From: Paracoccaceae bacterium
GTDB taxonomy: Bacteria > Pseudomonadota > Alphaproteobacteria > Rhodobacterales > Rhodobacteraceae
Assembly: GCA_013214575.1 (NCBI GenBank)
Contig: JABSSD010000118.1
Coordinates: 62,001-126,000, forward strand
DNA: 64,000 nt
Direction: 5' to 3'
The position numbers and the translations under genes are program-made. Under the pieces are notes generated by a model. It was not told the DNA's origin and searched no databases. It saw nothing but the letters and a program-made list of their open reading frames with translations. This document shows positions 35,879-45,202 of this stretch, in pieces; positions within the stretch are counted from its first letter, which is position 1, and every line of letters begins with the position of its first letter.

Positions 35879-36273
35879 AGATCGCAGGCCTTGGGTTTCG
35901 CCACTCTGCCAGCGTCGATGACCTGCGCGCCGCCCTGTTCCTGACCGGCTGCCGCCACCCCGACGCGCTGGCCTCACTCACCGCCAAGGCGGCAGCGCCG
36001 CAAATGCAACAACTCGCGGCGCAGATGAACCTGCCGGTGATCGCCCTGTCCGAGGACGAGATCGCCGGCACCCCGACCCTCACCTGCTCCCCCCGGATCA
36101 AAGCCCGCTTTGGCACCGGTTCGCTGTGTGAGGCCGCCGCTCTGGTGGCCGCCCGCAGAGGCCAGCCCGAGACACCCGAGACACCCGAGACAACCGCGCG
36201 CCTGATTGCGCCCCGCGTTACATCAGACAATGGCCTTGCCACTGCGGCAATTGCCGAAAGGACGACCCCATGA
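35875..36273 (+). CDS. cobE: Cobalamin biosynthesis protein CobE
   Basis: 132 residues matching CobE and the C-terminal domain of Cbi[18 protein letters not shown], then the conserved [14 protein letters not shown]. CobE is part of the aerobic pathway in Pseudomonas denitrificans but its role is not firmly known; it may bind a pathway intermediate. It starts with an ATGA overlap on cobL. A 9-bp tandem repeat near 36170 encodes PETPETPET in the C-terminal tail. Confidence 0.88.
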   Translation: MKIAGLGFRHSASVDDLRAALFLTGCRHPDALASLTAKAAAPQMQQLAAQMNLPVIALSEDEIAGTPTLTCSPRIKARFGTGSLCEAAALVAARRGQPETPETPETTARLIAPRVTSDNGLATAAIAERTTP

Positions 36274-37055
36274 CCGTACATTTCATTGGCGCAGGCCCCG
36301 GTGCCGCCGACCTGATCACCCTGCGCGGCCGCGACCTGATCGCCGCCTGCCCGGTGTGCCTCTATGCCGGCTCATTAGTGCCCGAGGCACTGTTGCAGCA
36401 CTGCCCCACAGGGGCCCGCATCATCAACACCGCCTCGATGTCGCTGGATGAAATCATCGCTGAGATCAAAGCCGCCGATGACGCCGGTCACGACATTGCC
36501 CGCCTGCACTCGGGCGATCTGTCGGTCTGGTCGGCGATGGGCGAACAATTGCGCCGCCTTCGGGCACTGGACATCGCTTACGACGTCACCCCCGGCGTGC
36601 CCGCTTTTGCCGCCGCCGCCGCCGCACTGGGGGCTGAGCTGACCCTGCCCGGCGTTGCCCAGTCGCTGATCCTGACCCGCACCTCGGGGCGGGCCTCATC
36701 GATGCCCGACGGCGAGACGCTGGAAAACTTTGCCAAAACCGGCGCCACCCTGGCCATTCACCTGTCGGTGCATGTGCTGGAGAAAGTCATCGCTGAGCTG
36801 ACACCGCATTATGGCCCCGACTGCCCGGTGGCCATTGTCTGGCGCGCCACCTGGCCCGATCAGCGGGTGGTCAAGGCGACTCTGGAGACATTGGAAGACG
36901 CCACCGAAGGCGAGCGTGGCCGCACCGCGCTGATCCTCGTTGGCCGCGCCATCGGCGCTGAGGAGTTTGACGAAAGCTGTCTCTATGCCGGCGACTATGA
37001 TCGCCGATACCGCCCCGTCGGCACCAATCCGCGCTTTCCCGAAGGAATTGAATGA
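36270..37055 (+). CDS. cobM: Precorrin-4 C11-methyltransferase
   Basis: 261 residues: [45 protein letters not shown] and [15 protein letters not shown] are CobM/CbiF motifs. It methylates C11 of precorrin-4 using SAM. ATGA overlap with cobE and with cobB downstream keep the operon tightly coupled. Confidence 0.95.
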   Translation: MTVHFIGAGPGAADLITLRGRDLIAACPVCLYAGSLVPEALLQHCPTGARIINTASMSLDEIIAEIKAADDAGHDIARLHSGDLSVWSAMGEQLRRLRALDIAYDVTPGVPAFAAAAAALGAELTLPGVAQSLILTRTSGRASSMPDGETLENFAKTGATLAIHLSVHVLEKVIAELTPHYGPDCPVAIVWRATWPDQRVVKATLETLEDATEGERGRTALILVGRAIGAEEFDESCLYAGDYDRRYRPVGTNPRFPEGIE

Positions 37056-38383
37056 TGACATCTGCGCCCCATAACGCCCCCCCCGGCCTGATGATCTCGG
37101 CGCCCTCCTCGGGCACCGGCAAAACCACCGTGATGCTGGGCCTGCTGCGCGCCTTCGCCGAAGACGGCATGGTGGTGCAACCCTACAAAAGCGGCCCCGA
37201 TTATATCGACCCGGCCTTTCACCTCGCCGCCGCCAAACGGCCCTCGTTCAATCTGGACACCTGGGCGATGGCACCTGACCTGCTGGACGCCGTCGCCAGC
37301 CAGGCCACCGGCGCCGAGATCTGCATCGGCGAGGGCTCCATGGGGCTCTATGATGGCGTTGCCACCCGTGGTCAGACCGCCTTTGGCACCAGCGCCGAGA
37401 CCGCCAAGCGCATGGGCTGGCCGGTCATTCTGGTGGTCGATGTCAGCGGTCAGGCACAGAGCGCCGCCGCCACCGCGCTGGGGTTCAAGAACTATGACCT
37501 CGATGTCCCCTTTGCCGGCGTGATCCTCAACCGGGTCGCCAGCCCCCGCCATGAACGGCTCACCCGGCTGGGCATGGAAAAGGCCGGCATCAAGGTGCTT
37601 GGCTCACTGCCCCGGCGCGGAGATCTGTCGCTGCCCGAACGCCACCTGGGTCTGATCCAGGCGGTGGAGCACCCCGATCTTGAGGCGGCGATTGCCGACT
37701 ATGCGACCTTCCTGCGCGAAAACGTTGATCTCGACGCCATCAAAGCCGCCGCCCGAGGCGGTCCGGCTCCGACGCCGAAACCGCTGCCCAAACCGCCCGC
37801 CCAACGCATCGCCCTGGCCCGCGACGCGGCGTTCTCCTTCACCTATCCTCACCTGCTGACCGGCTGGCGCAATGCCGGTGCCGAGATCCTGCCGTTCTCG
37901 CCGCTGAACGACGAGGCCCCCGCCCCGGACGCCGATCTGGTCTGGCTGCCCGGAGGCTATCCGGAGCTGCACGGTGGCACCCTGGCCGCCGCCACCACCT
38001 ATCTGAGCGGCCTGCGCAAACATGCCGAAACCAAACCGGTGCACGGCGAATGCGGTGGCTATATGGCTTTGGGCGAGGCGCTGATCGACAAGCAGGGCAA
38101 CCGCCACCAGATGGCCGGGCTGCTGGGGCTGGTGACATCTTATGAGAAACGCAAGTTCCACCTTGGCTACCGCCGGGCGGTGCTGCAAAGCGCCATGCCC
38201 GGATTTGCCGCCGGCGACGCTCTGCGCGGCCATGAGTTCCACTATACCACCATTCTGGATGAACCCGACGCGCCGCTGGCCCAGGTGTTTGACGCCGATG
38301 GCAACCCGGTGCCCGAAACCGGATCGGTCAAGGGCCATGTCACCGGCAGCTTCTTCCACCTGATCACCGGAGAACCGTCATGA
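37052..38383 (+). CDS. cobB: Hydrogenobyrinic acid a,c-diamide synthase
   Basis: 443 residues. The N-terminal dethiobiotin-synthetase-like ATPase part has [20 protein letters not shown] and [13 protein letters not shown]; the C-terminal class I glutamine amidotransferase part has [11 protein letters not shown] and the nucleophile [12 protein letters not shown]. It amidates the a and c carboxyls with glutamine and ATP before cobalt insertion. Starts on ATGATGA overlapping cobM. Confidence 0.95.
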   Translation: MMTSAPHNAPPGLMISAPSSGTGKTTVMLGLLRAFAEDGMVVQPYKSGPDYIDPAFHLAAAKRPSFNLDTWAMAPDLLDAVASQATGAEICIGEGSMGLYDGVATRGQTAFGTSAETAKRMGWPVILVVDVSGQAQSAAATALGFKNYDLDVPFAGVILNRVASPRHERLTRLGMEKAGIKVLGSLPRRGDLSLPERHLGLIQAVEHPDLEAAIADYATFLRENVDLDAIKAAARGGPAPTPKPLPKPPAQRIALARDAAFSFTYPHLLTGWRNAGAEILPFSPLNDEAPAPDADLVWLPGGYPELHGGTLAAATTYLSGLRKHAETKPVHGECGGYMALGEALIDKQGNRHQMAGLLGLVTSYEKRKFHLGYRRAVLQSAMPGFAAGDALRGHEFHYTTILDEPDAPLAQVFDADGNPVPETGSVKGHVTGSFFHLITGEPS

Positions 38384-39102
38384 GCGGCTTTGTCAGCTTT
38401 GTCTCCTCTGGCCCCGGCGACCCCGAACTGCTGACGGTCAAGGCGGTGAAACGCCTAGCAGCCGCCGATGCGGTGCTGTTCGACGATCTGTCCTCGGGTC
38501 CGATTCTGGCCGAGGCCCGCGATGATGCGGATCTGGTCGGCGTCGGCAAACGGGCCGGCCGCCCCTCGCCCAAGCAGGACCACGTCAGCAAGCTGCTGGT
38601 GGACTACGCCCAGTCCGGCGCCAAAGTGGTGCGGTTGAAATCCGGTGATTCGGGTATTTTTGGCCGTCTCGAGGAAGAAATCACCGCCCTGCGCGCAGCG
38701 GGCATCGACTACGAGATCATCCCCGGCGTCACCGCCGCCTCGGCTGCCGCCGCCGCTGCGGGCATACCGCTGACCCGCCGCCTGACCGCGCGGCGGTTGC
38801 AATATATCACTGGCCATGACGTGACGGGTGAACTGCCGGACGACCTGAACCTATCCGCGCTGGCCGACCCCAATGCCACCACCGTGGTCTATATGGGAAA
38901 ACGCACCTTTGCGGCGCTGGCCGAACTGCTGATAACCCATGGCTTGCCGCCTGAAACCCCGGCGCTGCTGGCGCTGGCGGTCTCTACCCCGGAACAGAAA
39001 CTGTCGCACCACAGGGTGGGCGAACTGCCCGGCCTGCTGCGCGCGTTGAAAACCACCGCCCCGGTGCTGATCCTCTATGGGCCACTGGCTGCCCCGGAAT
39101 GA
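38380..39102 (+). CDS. cobA: Uroporphyrinogen-III C-methyltransferase
   Basis: 240 residues of the SUMT family: SSGPGDPELLTVKAVKRLAA, VRLKSGDSGIFGRLEEE and IIPGVTAASAAAAAAGIPLT. It makes precorrin-2 from uroporphyrinogen III, the entry to corrinoids and siroheme. There is no CysG-type dehydrogenase/chelatase domain. It starts on the cobB stop (ATGA) and ends with ATGA into the second DUF1636 gene. Confidence 0.94.
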   Translation: MSGFVSFVSSGPGDPELLTVKAVKRLAAADAVLFDDLSSGPILAEARDDADLVGVGKRAGRPSPKQDHVSKLLVDYAQSGAKVVRLKSGDSGIFGRLEEEITALRAAGIDYEIIPGVTAASAAAAAAGIPLTRRLTARRLQYITGHDVTGELPDDLNLSALADPNATTVVYMGKRTFAALAELLITHGLPPETPALLALAVSTPEQKLSHHRVGELPGLLRALKTTAPVLILYGPLAAPE

Positions 39103-39464
39103 CTGGCCGACCCGGAATGAGCATCCCTACCCTAACCCTGTGCCGGACCTGCCGAGAGGCTGACCCGACCCTGCCAGATCAGCTCTCTGAGGCTGTCGCA
39201 GGTGCGGGGCTGGAGGCAAGACTACAACAGGTGGACTGCATGTCCGGCTGCAAGCGCCCCCAGACTCTGTCAGTACGCCAGACCGGCAAGACGGCCTATT
39301 TGTTTGGCGAGATCTCCACCGATGACATCTGCGATATCCTGACCTTCCTGCGGCTATACGCCGAGTCGCCTGACGGCAATTTTGCCGACGCACGCCCCTT
39401 GGGCAATTTGCGGTTCAAAGCGATTGCCCGAATCCCACCAATCATCACAGCCACGCCGCAATAA
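39099..39464 (+). CDS. DUF1636 predicted metal-binding protein, copy 2
   Basis: 121 residues, a paralogue of the protein at 25844: CRTC at the N-terminus, CMSGCKRPQ in the middle and FKAIARIPP at the end. The last cysteine of the first copy (CKRGC) is replaced here (CKRPQ), so metal binding may differ. It closes the long operon from riboswitch 1. ATG 39117 is an alternative start, 18 bases in. Confidence 0.8.
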   Translation: MTGRPGMSIPTLTLCRTCREADPTLPDQLSEAVAGAGLEARLQQVDCMSGCKRPQTLSVRQTGKTAYLFGEISTDDICDILTFLRLYAESPDGNFADARPLGNLRFKAIARIPPIITATPQ

Positions 39465-39534
39465 GTCGCAATATCGCCACCAATGCGTCGGTTTCAAACT
39501 TGACCCGGCAACGCCGCATAAGGCACATTGGCGG

Positions 39535-39730
39535 CATATGGTGTTCACATGGGCGCAAAGCGTCAGGACTGAAACGGGAATGAGGAACGGCGGACCCAAT
39601 TGCGGCGTCGAGACCTCAACCGCCCCCGCGACTGTGAGTGGCGAGCGGCTTTCCAGACCACTGCCGGGCAGATGTCCGGTGGGAAGGGGAAAGTTGGCTG
39701 TGACCCACGAGTCAGGAGACCGGCCATATG
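39535..39730 (+). promoter_or_regulatory. Cobalamin riboswitch 2
   Basis: AdoCbl aptamer blocks in order: ACGGGAATGAGG (about 39574), ACCGCCCCCGCGACTGTGA (39619), CCACTGCCGG (39658), GGGAAGGGG (39681), and GAGTCAGGAGACCGGCC (39709-39725). P1 is CATATGG (39535-39541) with CCATATG (39724-39730). It sits 45 bp before cbtB, so cobalt uptake is shut off when cobalamin is plentiful. Confidence 0.9.
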
Positions 39731-39774
39731 GAACGCAATTGATGCCGTCGGGTGTGACGGCAAGGAGAACGAAC

Positions 39775-39945
39775 ATGACGACTAAAACACTTAACACTGC
39801 CGCCACTGGCCTTGGTTTTCTGCCGGCCGTTTTTGCCCTGGTTCTGGGTCTGGGCATCATGGCCCTGACAGGCCACGTTCAGGCATCCGGCCTGCATGAC
39901 GCAGCACATGATGTGCGTCACGCATCCGGCTTCCCCTGCCACTAA
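39775..39945 (+). CDS. cbtB: Cobalt transporter subunit CbtB
   Basis: 56 residues with one membrane segment and the C-terminal HDxRHxxGFPCH signature (HDVRHASGFPCH) that is taken as the metal entry site. CbtAB is a predicted cobalt importer typically under B12 riboswitch control, as here. AAGGAG precedes ATG 39775. Confidence 0.9.
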   Translation: MTTKTLNTAATGLGFLPAVFALVLGLGIMALTGHVQASGLHDAAHDVRHASGFPCH

Positions 39946-39949
39946 GACA

Positions 39950-40642
39950 ATGTTTAGCCGCATTTTAACCAGCGCGTTGTTCGCTGGTGCTGCAGCAGGG
40001 TTGATTGCCGCCCTGCTGCAGTTGGTGTTCGTGCAACCTGTTCTGCTCCACGCCGAGCTTTATGAGTCCGGCGAATTGGTGCATTTCGGGGGCGAAGCCG
40101 TGTCCGCTCATCCCACCCTGCCCGGTTTCGACGCCATGCGCGATGGGCTCAGCATCGTCTTTACCATGCTGACCTATACCGGTTATGCGCTGGTGATGGT
40201 TGCCCTGATGTCCATTGCCGAAGAGCGAGGTGCTAAGATCAATGCCCGTGCTGGTATTATCTGGGGCCTGGCCGGTTTCATCACCTTCCACTTCGCACCG
40301 GGTCTGACCCTGGCGCCCGAGGTTCCGGGGGTGGCCGCCGCAGACGTCGGCGATCGCCAGATCTGGTGGACCGCAACCGTGGCTGCTGCTGGCATTGCCA
40401 TGTGGTTGATTGCCTTTGGCGGCACCAAGATCAGCTATGCGATTGCGGCGGTTCTGCTGCTGGCACCGCATCTGATCGGCGCCCCTGAGCCGGACAGCTT
40501 CGCGGGTCCGGTGCCAACCGAGATTGGCGCTCTGTTTGCCGCCCGCGCCTTTGGCGTTGGCATGGCAGCCTGGGTTCTGGTCGGCACATTTGCCGGATAT
40601 TTCTGGCAGGCTGAAGGTAAGCGCGCCGAGGCCTCTGCTTAA
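39950..40642 (+). CDS. cbtA: Cobalt transporter subunit CbtA
   Basis: 230 residues with about five or six membrane segments (first SRILTSALFAGAAAGLIAAL) and conserved WGLAGFITFHFAPGLTLAPE. It is the larger subunit of CbtAB, starting 4 bp after cbtB. Function is predicted from family and riboswitch context. Confidence 0.9.
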   Translation: MFSRILTSALFAGAAAGLIAALLQLVFVQPVLLHAELYESGELVHFGGEAVSAHPTLPGFDAMRDGLSIVFTMLTYTGYALVMVALMSIAEERGAKINARAGIIWGLAGFITFHFAPGLTLAPEVPGVAAADVGDRQIWWTATVAAAGIAMWLIAFGGTKISYAIAAVLLLAPHLIGAPEPDSFAGPVPTEIGALFAARAFGVGMAAWVLVGTFAGYFWQAEGKRAEASA

Positions 40643-40653
40643 TCAAACCGCCA

Positions 40654-40688
40654 TGATCCTCCGCCGTGCATTGCCCGGCGGAGGATTT
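40654..40688 (+). terminator. Terminator after cbtA
   Basis: A perfect 10-bp stem ATCCTCCGCC / GGCGGAGGAT with an 11-base loop runs straight into TTTTC. It is 11 bp after the cbtA stop and 23 bp before the next gene, so the His-rich gene and cobF are read by leak-through or from another promoter. Confidence 0.8.
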
Positions 40689-40710
40689 TCTTTGTTTTGA
40701 GGAAAAATAA

Positions 40711-41211
40711 ATGTCCCGCCCTCTCGCCCTTTTTGCAATTGGTCTCCTGTTTGGTGGCGGCGCTGGTTTTGTGATAGCCGCCGGTAATGGCGTCACTTTC
40801 GAAGGTCACGACCACGCCGACCCATCGCAACACGCCAGCATGGAAATGCAGGCCGAAATGACCAGCCACGATCACGCCAGTGCCGTGAACCTGCCCGCCG
40901 GGGCTGATGCCCCCGGTCTGGAAATCAAACTGACCAAAGACCCCATGGCCGGGTGGAACCTACAGGTCATACCGCAGAATTTCCGCTTTGCCCCCGAACA
41001 TGCCTCGACCACCGATATCAACGGCGAAGGTCATGCGCATGTCTATATCAACGGCATCAAGCTGGGCCGCCTTTACGGCAGCTGGCTGCATCTGTCAGAC
41101 CTGCCCATGGGTAAGGTCGAGGTGAAGGTCTCGCTGAACGGCAACAGCCACAGCCCACTGGCGGTGGATGATGTTCCGGTTTCGGCATCCGTTACCCTGC
41201 AAATCGAGTAA
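40711..41211 (+). CDS. His-rich envelope protein in the cobalt/B12 locus
   Basis: 166 residues, unrecognised. A signal anchor (residues 3-25, PLALFAIGLLFGGGAGFVIA) is followed by a histidine/methionine-rich stretch (HDHADPSQHASMEMQ ... HDH, about 30-55) and a globular part with GHAHVYINGIKLGRLYGSWL and a beta-rich end. The His/Met region looks like a periplasmic metal-binding tail. Standing between cbtBA and cobF, it may bind cobalt for CbtAB; copper-binding envelope proteins have similar tails. Confidence 0.7.
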   Translation: MSRPLALFAIGLLFGGGAGFVIAAGNGVTFEGHDHADPSQHASMEMQAEMTSHDHASAVNLPAGADAPGLEIKLTKDPMAGWNLQVIPQNFRFAPEHASTTDINGEGHAHVYINGIKLGRLYGSWLHLSDLPMGKVEVKVSLNGNSHSPLAVDDVPVSASVTLQIE

Positions 41212-41281
41212 CGTTTGACCCATTGATCTAACCTTTGACACGGCCGAAAATGGGGCCGTGTCACCCGCGAGGAGTTCCCCC

Positions 41282-42031
41282 ATGATCGACCTGACCCTGA
41301 TTGGAATTGGCACCGGCAATCCCCAGCATCTAACCCTGCAGGCCATTGAGGCGCTGAACGCGGTTGATCTGATCCTGATCCCCAACAAAGGCGCCGGCAA
41401 AGATGATCTGGCCGGGTTGCGCCGTCAAATCTGCGATCAGGTGATCACCAATCCAGAGGTTAAAATCGCCGAGTTCGACCTGCCCAGCCGTGACCCCAAG
41501 ACAGTGGACTACCGCCAGCGGGTTGATGATTGGCACGATGCCATCGCCGTGGTCTGGAGTGAGACCATTGCGGCGCAGCTGCCAGACGGCGGCAAGGTTG
41601 GGTTTCTGGTCTGGGGCGATCCGTCGCTCTATGACAGCACCATGCGCATCGCCACCCGGCTGCAACGCCAGCAACAGGTGCAGCTGACGGTGATCCCCGG
41701 CGTCACCTCGATCCAGGCGCTGACCGCCTCGCACGCCATTCCCGTCAACGAAATCGGCGCCCCCTTTACCGTCACCACAGGCCGCCAGCTGCGCGACAAC
41801 GGCTGGCCCGACAGTGCCGACACATTGGTTGTCATGCTGGACGGCGACTGCGCGTTTCAAAGCATCGACGCCACCGGGGTACAGATCTGGTGGTCGGCCT
41901 ATGCCGGTATGCGCCAAGAGATCCGGGTGTCCGGGGCGCTGAAGGATGTGTCGGATCAGATCATAGCCACCCGCGCCCGCGCCCGCGCCGATCACGGCTG
42001 GATCATGGATATCTACCTGCTGCGGAAATAG
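41282..42031 (+). CDS. cobF: Precorrin-6A synthase (deacetylating)
   Basis: 249 residues of the tetrapyrrole methylase family with GIGTGNPQHLTLQA, VWGDPSLYDSTMRI and IPGVTSIQALTASHAIP. CobF methylates C1 and releases the acetyl group extruded by CobJ, a step specific to the aerobic pathway. GAGGAG lies upstream of ATG 41282. It is separated from the main cob operon by the cobalt transporter genes. Confidence 0.94.
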   Translation: MIDLTLIGIGTGNPQHLTLQAIEALNAVDLILIPNKGAGKDDLAGLRRQICDQVITNPEVKIAEFDLPSRDPKTVDYRQRVDDWHDAIAVVWSETIAAQLPDGGKVGFLVWGDPSLYDSTMRIATRLQRQQQVQLTVIPGVTSIQALTASHAIPVNEIGAPFTVTTGRQLRDNGWPDSADTLVVMLDGDCAFQSIDATGVQIWWSAYAGMRQEIRVSGALKDVSDQIIATRARARADHGWIMDIYLLRK

Positions 42032-42163
42032 CCCGCCTCCCCCCACTGGCTCGCCCTAAATCATATCTCTATTTGGCATCTTTTACAGTAATCGAACATT
42101 AGTCTTTACGTGAGAATGGACAGATCAAATCTGACGTCTCACTCGTAAAAGGAGCATCGCACC

Positions 42164-44332
42164 ATGTCACTGCGATCCCAAATTCTGTTGCTTGTTGCCC
42201 TGCCGCTTATTGTTCTTGTTTTCATAGGAGGTCTGAAGGGCTCAGCCGACTTAGACCGGTACCGCAGTGCCCAAACGATACAGTCAGAAACACATGAGGC
42301 CCTTGCGCTGATCAATCTTGTGCATTTCCTGCAGGTGGAACGGGGTCAGTCTGCCGCCCTAATATCGTCGCAAGGGACTGTTTTCAAAAATGAACTGGTG
42401 AAAACCCGACTTGCGACCAAGGCGTCACTAGGCAAGACTCCGGCGTCAACACTTGGCTTGTTCCCACAACTCACCAAATTGAACGAGATGCGGAAATCTG
42501 TTGACGCGCTCGCTGTCAGCACGCCGCAAATGGCCATCTACTATTCTGATATTATCAACCAGATTCTGGCCGAGGTTGGCGGCCAACTGGTCCTGCAGGA
42601 CAATCCAGAAATTGTGCAAATCGGGTCTGGTTTGATTGCGCTGAGCAACGCCAAGGAAGCCGCAGGCGTGCAGCGCGCGGCGGGTGCGACAGGTTTTGGG
42701 CTTGGCCAGTTCAAGCTGCCCACCTATCAAAAATTTGCCGAAAAAGGCGCCGCCGAGGCGCAACTGCTGGGGGTTGCGAGCCTGACACTGGGTGAGTATT
42801 TTGCCGATCTGGATTTCGCCGAAGGCCTGCGTCAAAGCCGCCTGAAAGACATCCGCACAGCAGTTCTGGCGGCTGGGCCAAACGGTCCGGTTCCCGATTA
42901 TACCGCACAGGAATGGTTCCGCCGCGCCACAAGCTGGGTGACCTATTTGCACTCTGTTGAAAATAGCACCGCCACCAAAATGGCCGCATTGGCCAGACAA
43001 CAGGCCCAGGCCGCCCGAACCGCCCTGCTGGTCACGATATCGCTGGTCCTTCTGTCCATGCTGGCCGCCACCGCAACTGGTGTGCACCTGATCCTGACAT
43101 TCACCAGGCAATTCGGCGCCTTGCAAAAGGATCTGGACAAGCTGGCGCATAAGGAATTCGACTTTGAACCTGCGTTCATAGAGTCAAAGACCGAAATCGG
43201 TCATCTGAGCCGGGCGATGAATATCACCCGCGCGGCGCTGAAGGCGGCCGAGGACAGGCTGGCCTCTATCGAACAGGAACGGGTGGCAGATCGCGGCGCT
43301 GTCATTGGCTGCCTTGACCGGCATCTGTCCCGACTGGCGGCGCGCGATCTGAACTGCACCATCGAGCAGGTCTTCCCCCGGGATTACGAACAGCTGCGCG
43401 AAAGCTTCAACACAACTGTCGCCACCCTAAGAACCACCGTCGAGCAAGTGGTCGATGCCGCTGACAGCATTCGCAGTGGAGCCGCTGAGATCAGTCAGGC
43501 CTCGGACGACCTGTCCAACCGCACCGAAAGCCAGGCGGCTACTCTGGAACAAACCGCCGCTGCATTGGAGCAGATGACCGTCTCAGTGAAATCCTCAGCC
43601 GAAGGCGCTCATAGTGTCGAAATCATCATGGATGAGGCCCGTCAGGAGGCGACAAGCAGCGGCAAAGTTGTGCAGCAAACCGTCGCGGCAATGAAGCAGA
43701 TCGAACAATCCTCTGGTCGCATATCGCATATCATCAGTGTGATTGATGACATTGCCTTTCAGACCAACCTGCTGGCGCTGAATGCCGGTGTCGAAGCGGC
43801 CCGCGCCGGCGAGGCTGGGCGCGGCTTTGCCGTTGTCGCCTCGGAGGTGCGCGCCTTGGCGCAGCGCTCCTCGGATGCTGCAACCGAGATCAAATCGCTG
43901 ATCAACGACAGCGCTCACCACGTGAAAAACGGCGTCGATCTGGTTGGTCAGGCGGGCAAGGCGCTGGGGAATATCGTCGATCGGGTCAATCACATTTCAC
44001 AACTCGTCACCGAAATCGCCGAAGGCTCTGCTGAACAGTCAACCGGTCTGGGCGAGATCAATATTGGCGTCATCCAGCTGGATCAGGTGACCCAGCAAAA
44101 CGCCGCCATGGTCGAGCAGGCAACCGCCGCAGGTCATTTGCTGAACGACAACGCCAGCAAGCTGTCGGCCATGGTGGCCCAGTTCAAAATTGGAAAAAAC
44201 AGCCAGAGAGCCGCAGCCGTCGACCGATCCAACCGCTCAAGCCCGCAGGGCAACTGGCCGCAGAAGCAAGAGACATCAGTCAAGCCCGCCAAAGTGGTCG
44301 GATCAAAAGCCGGCGACTGGCAGGATTTCTGA
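42164..44332 (+). CDS. Methyl-accepting chemotaxis protein with NIT sensor
   Basis: 722 residues: a membrane anchor (about 5-25), an extracytoplasmic NIT-type all-helical domain (about 45-270, including LQVERGQSAAL, the nitrate/nitrite-sensing signature), a second membrane segment (about 285-308), HAMP-like linkers, and the MCP signalling tip IDDIAFQTNLLALNAGVEAA. It ends in DWQDF, an xWxxF pentapeptide of the type that tethers CheR in other receptors. The ligand is inferred from the NIT domain only. Confidence 0.88.
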   Translation: MSLRSQILLLVALPLIVLVFIGGLKGSADLDRYRSAQTIQSETHEALALINLVHFLQVERGQSAALISSQGTVFKNELVKTRLATKASLGKTPASTLGLFPQLTKLNEMRKSVDALAVSTPQMAIYYSDIINQILAEVGGQLVLQDNPEIVQIGSGLIALSNAKEAAGVQRAAGATGFGLGQFKLPTYQKFAEKGAAEAQLLGVASLTLGEYFADLDFAEGLRQSRLKDIRTAVLAAGPNGPVPDYTAQEWFRRATSWVTYLHSVENSTATKMAALARQQAQAARTALLVTISLVLLSMLAATATGVHLILTFTRQFGALQKDLDKLAHKEFDFEPAFIESKTEIGHLSRAMNITRAALKAAEDRLASIEQERVADRGAVIGCLDRHLSRLAARDLNCTIEQVFPRDYEQLRESFNTTVATLRTTVEQVVDAADSIRSGAAEISQASDDLSNRTESQAATLEQTAAALEQMTVSVKSSAEGAHSVEIIMDEARQEATSSGKVVQQTVAAMKQIEQSSGRISHIISVIDDIAFQTNLLALNAGVEAARAGEAGRGFAVVASEVRALAQRSSDAATEIKSLINDSAHHVKNGVDLVGQAGKALGNIVDRVNHISQLVTEIAEGSAEQSTGLGEINIGVIQLDQVTQQNAAMVEQATAAGHLLNDNASKLSAMVAQFKIGKNSQRAAAVDRSNRSSPQGNWPQKQETSVKPAKVVGSKAGDWQDF

Positions 44333-44362
44333 CCTCAGGGCAACAGCCCTCTTATCGCGGCG

Positions 44363-45202
44363 CTAATTGGTCAACCCAATGCAGATGATGCCCAGCGAGA
44401 CCACCATTGCCGCCATCAGGCGGCGGCGTTTGGGGCCTTCGCCAAACCACATCACCCCAATCATCGCGGCAAAAATAACCGAGGTCTCGCGCACAGCCGA
44501 GACCATGCCAAGCGGCGCCATTGTATTGGCATAGAGCACCAGCCCATAGGCCGTGCCCGACAACACCCCGCCCAGATACCCCAAGGCGCAGCTTTTCAGC
44601 GACATCTGTCGCAGCCGCTGCCAGCGGGTCGAGAACACAAACACCGCCACTGTCAGTTCCGAGACATAGAGCCAGCCGATATAACCCATGGCATTGTCGG
44701 CCAGACGCACACCGACACCGTCCACCAGGGAATAAGACGCTACGATCACCGCCGCCGCCATCGCCGCCGCAATCCCGGTGCGCGACATGCCGCCGCGCAC
44801 GATGCCCTTGGTCAGGATCAAAACACCTGCCGAAATGATCAGCACCCCGCCCCAGGCCAGGGCGGGCAATGTCTCGCCCAGCCAAAACTGTGCCCCCAGC
44901 GCAATCAGAACCGGCGACATGCCTCGGGTGATCGGGTAGATCATGCTGAGATCGCCCAGCCGGTAAGCCACGTTCAGCAGGAAATAATAGCCCCAGTGGA
45001 TCACCGTTGATGCAATCACATAGGGCAGTACATCCCAGCCCGGAGACGGGAACATGGTGACCAGAATAATTCCCGGCCCCACATGCCCCAGCGCGATCAG
45101 ACCCAGGGTGAGGGTCTTGTCGCCGGCCCCTTTGACCACCGCATTCCAGAAGGCGTGCAAAAAGGCCGCCCCCAGAACGATGAGAACGATGGTGCTGCTC
45201 AC
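44363..45202 (-). CDS. EamA-family transporter downstream of pbfA
   Basis: 279 residues with about ten hydrophobic helices in two EamA halves. The start overlaps the pbfA stop by 4 bp, so it belongs to the phosphonate operon transcript. A role in moving an aminophosphonate, its product, or an amine is possible; the family alone does not tell the substrate or direction. Confidence 0.8.
   Translation of the reverse strand: MSSTIVLIVLGAAFLHAFWNAVVKGAGDKTLTLGLIALGHVGPGIILVTMFPSPGWDVLPYVIASTVIHWGYYFLLNVAYRLGDLSMIYPITRGMSPVLIALGAQFWLGETLPALAWGGVLIISAGVLILTKGIVRGGMSRTGIAAAMAAAVIVASYSLVDGVGVRLADNAMGYIGWLYVSELTVAVFVFSTRWQRLRQMSLKSCALGYLGGVLSGTAYGLVLYANTMAPLGMVSAVRETSVIFAAMIGVMWFGEGPKRRRLMAAMVVSLGIICIGLTN

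Noticed and set aside
42105-42149. Leader dyad before the chemoreceptor as a riboswitch
   Set aside because: The arms are interrupted by two extra bases and no known aptamer motif is present; too weak to list as a feature.
44337-44350. AGGGC-AACA-GCCCT hairpin between the chemoreceptor and EamA genes as a terminator
   Set aside because: Only a 5-bp stem without a U-tract; could occur by chance.
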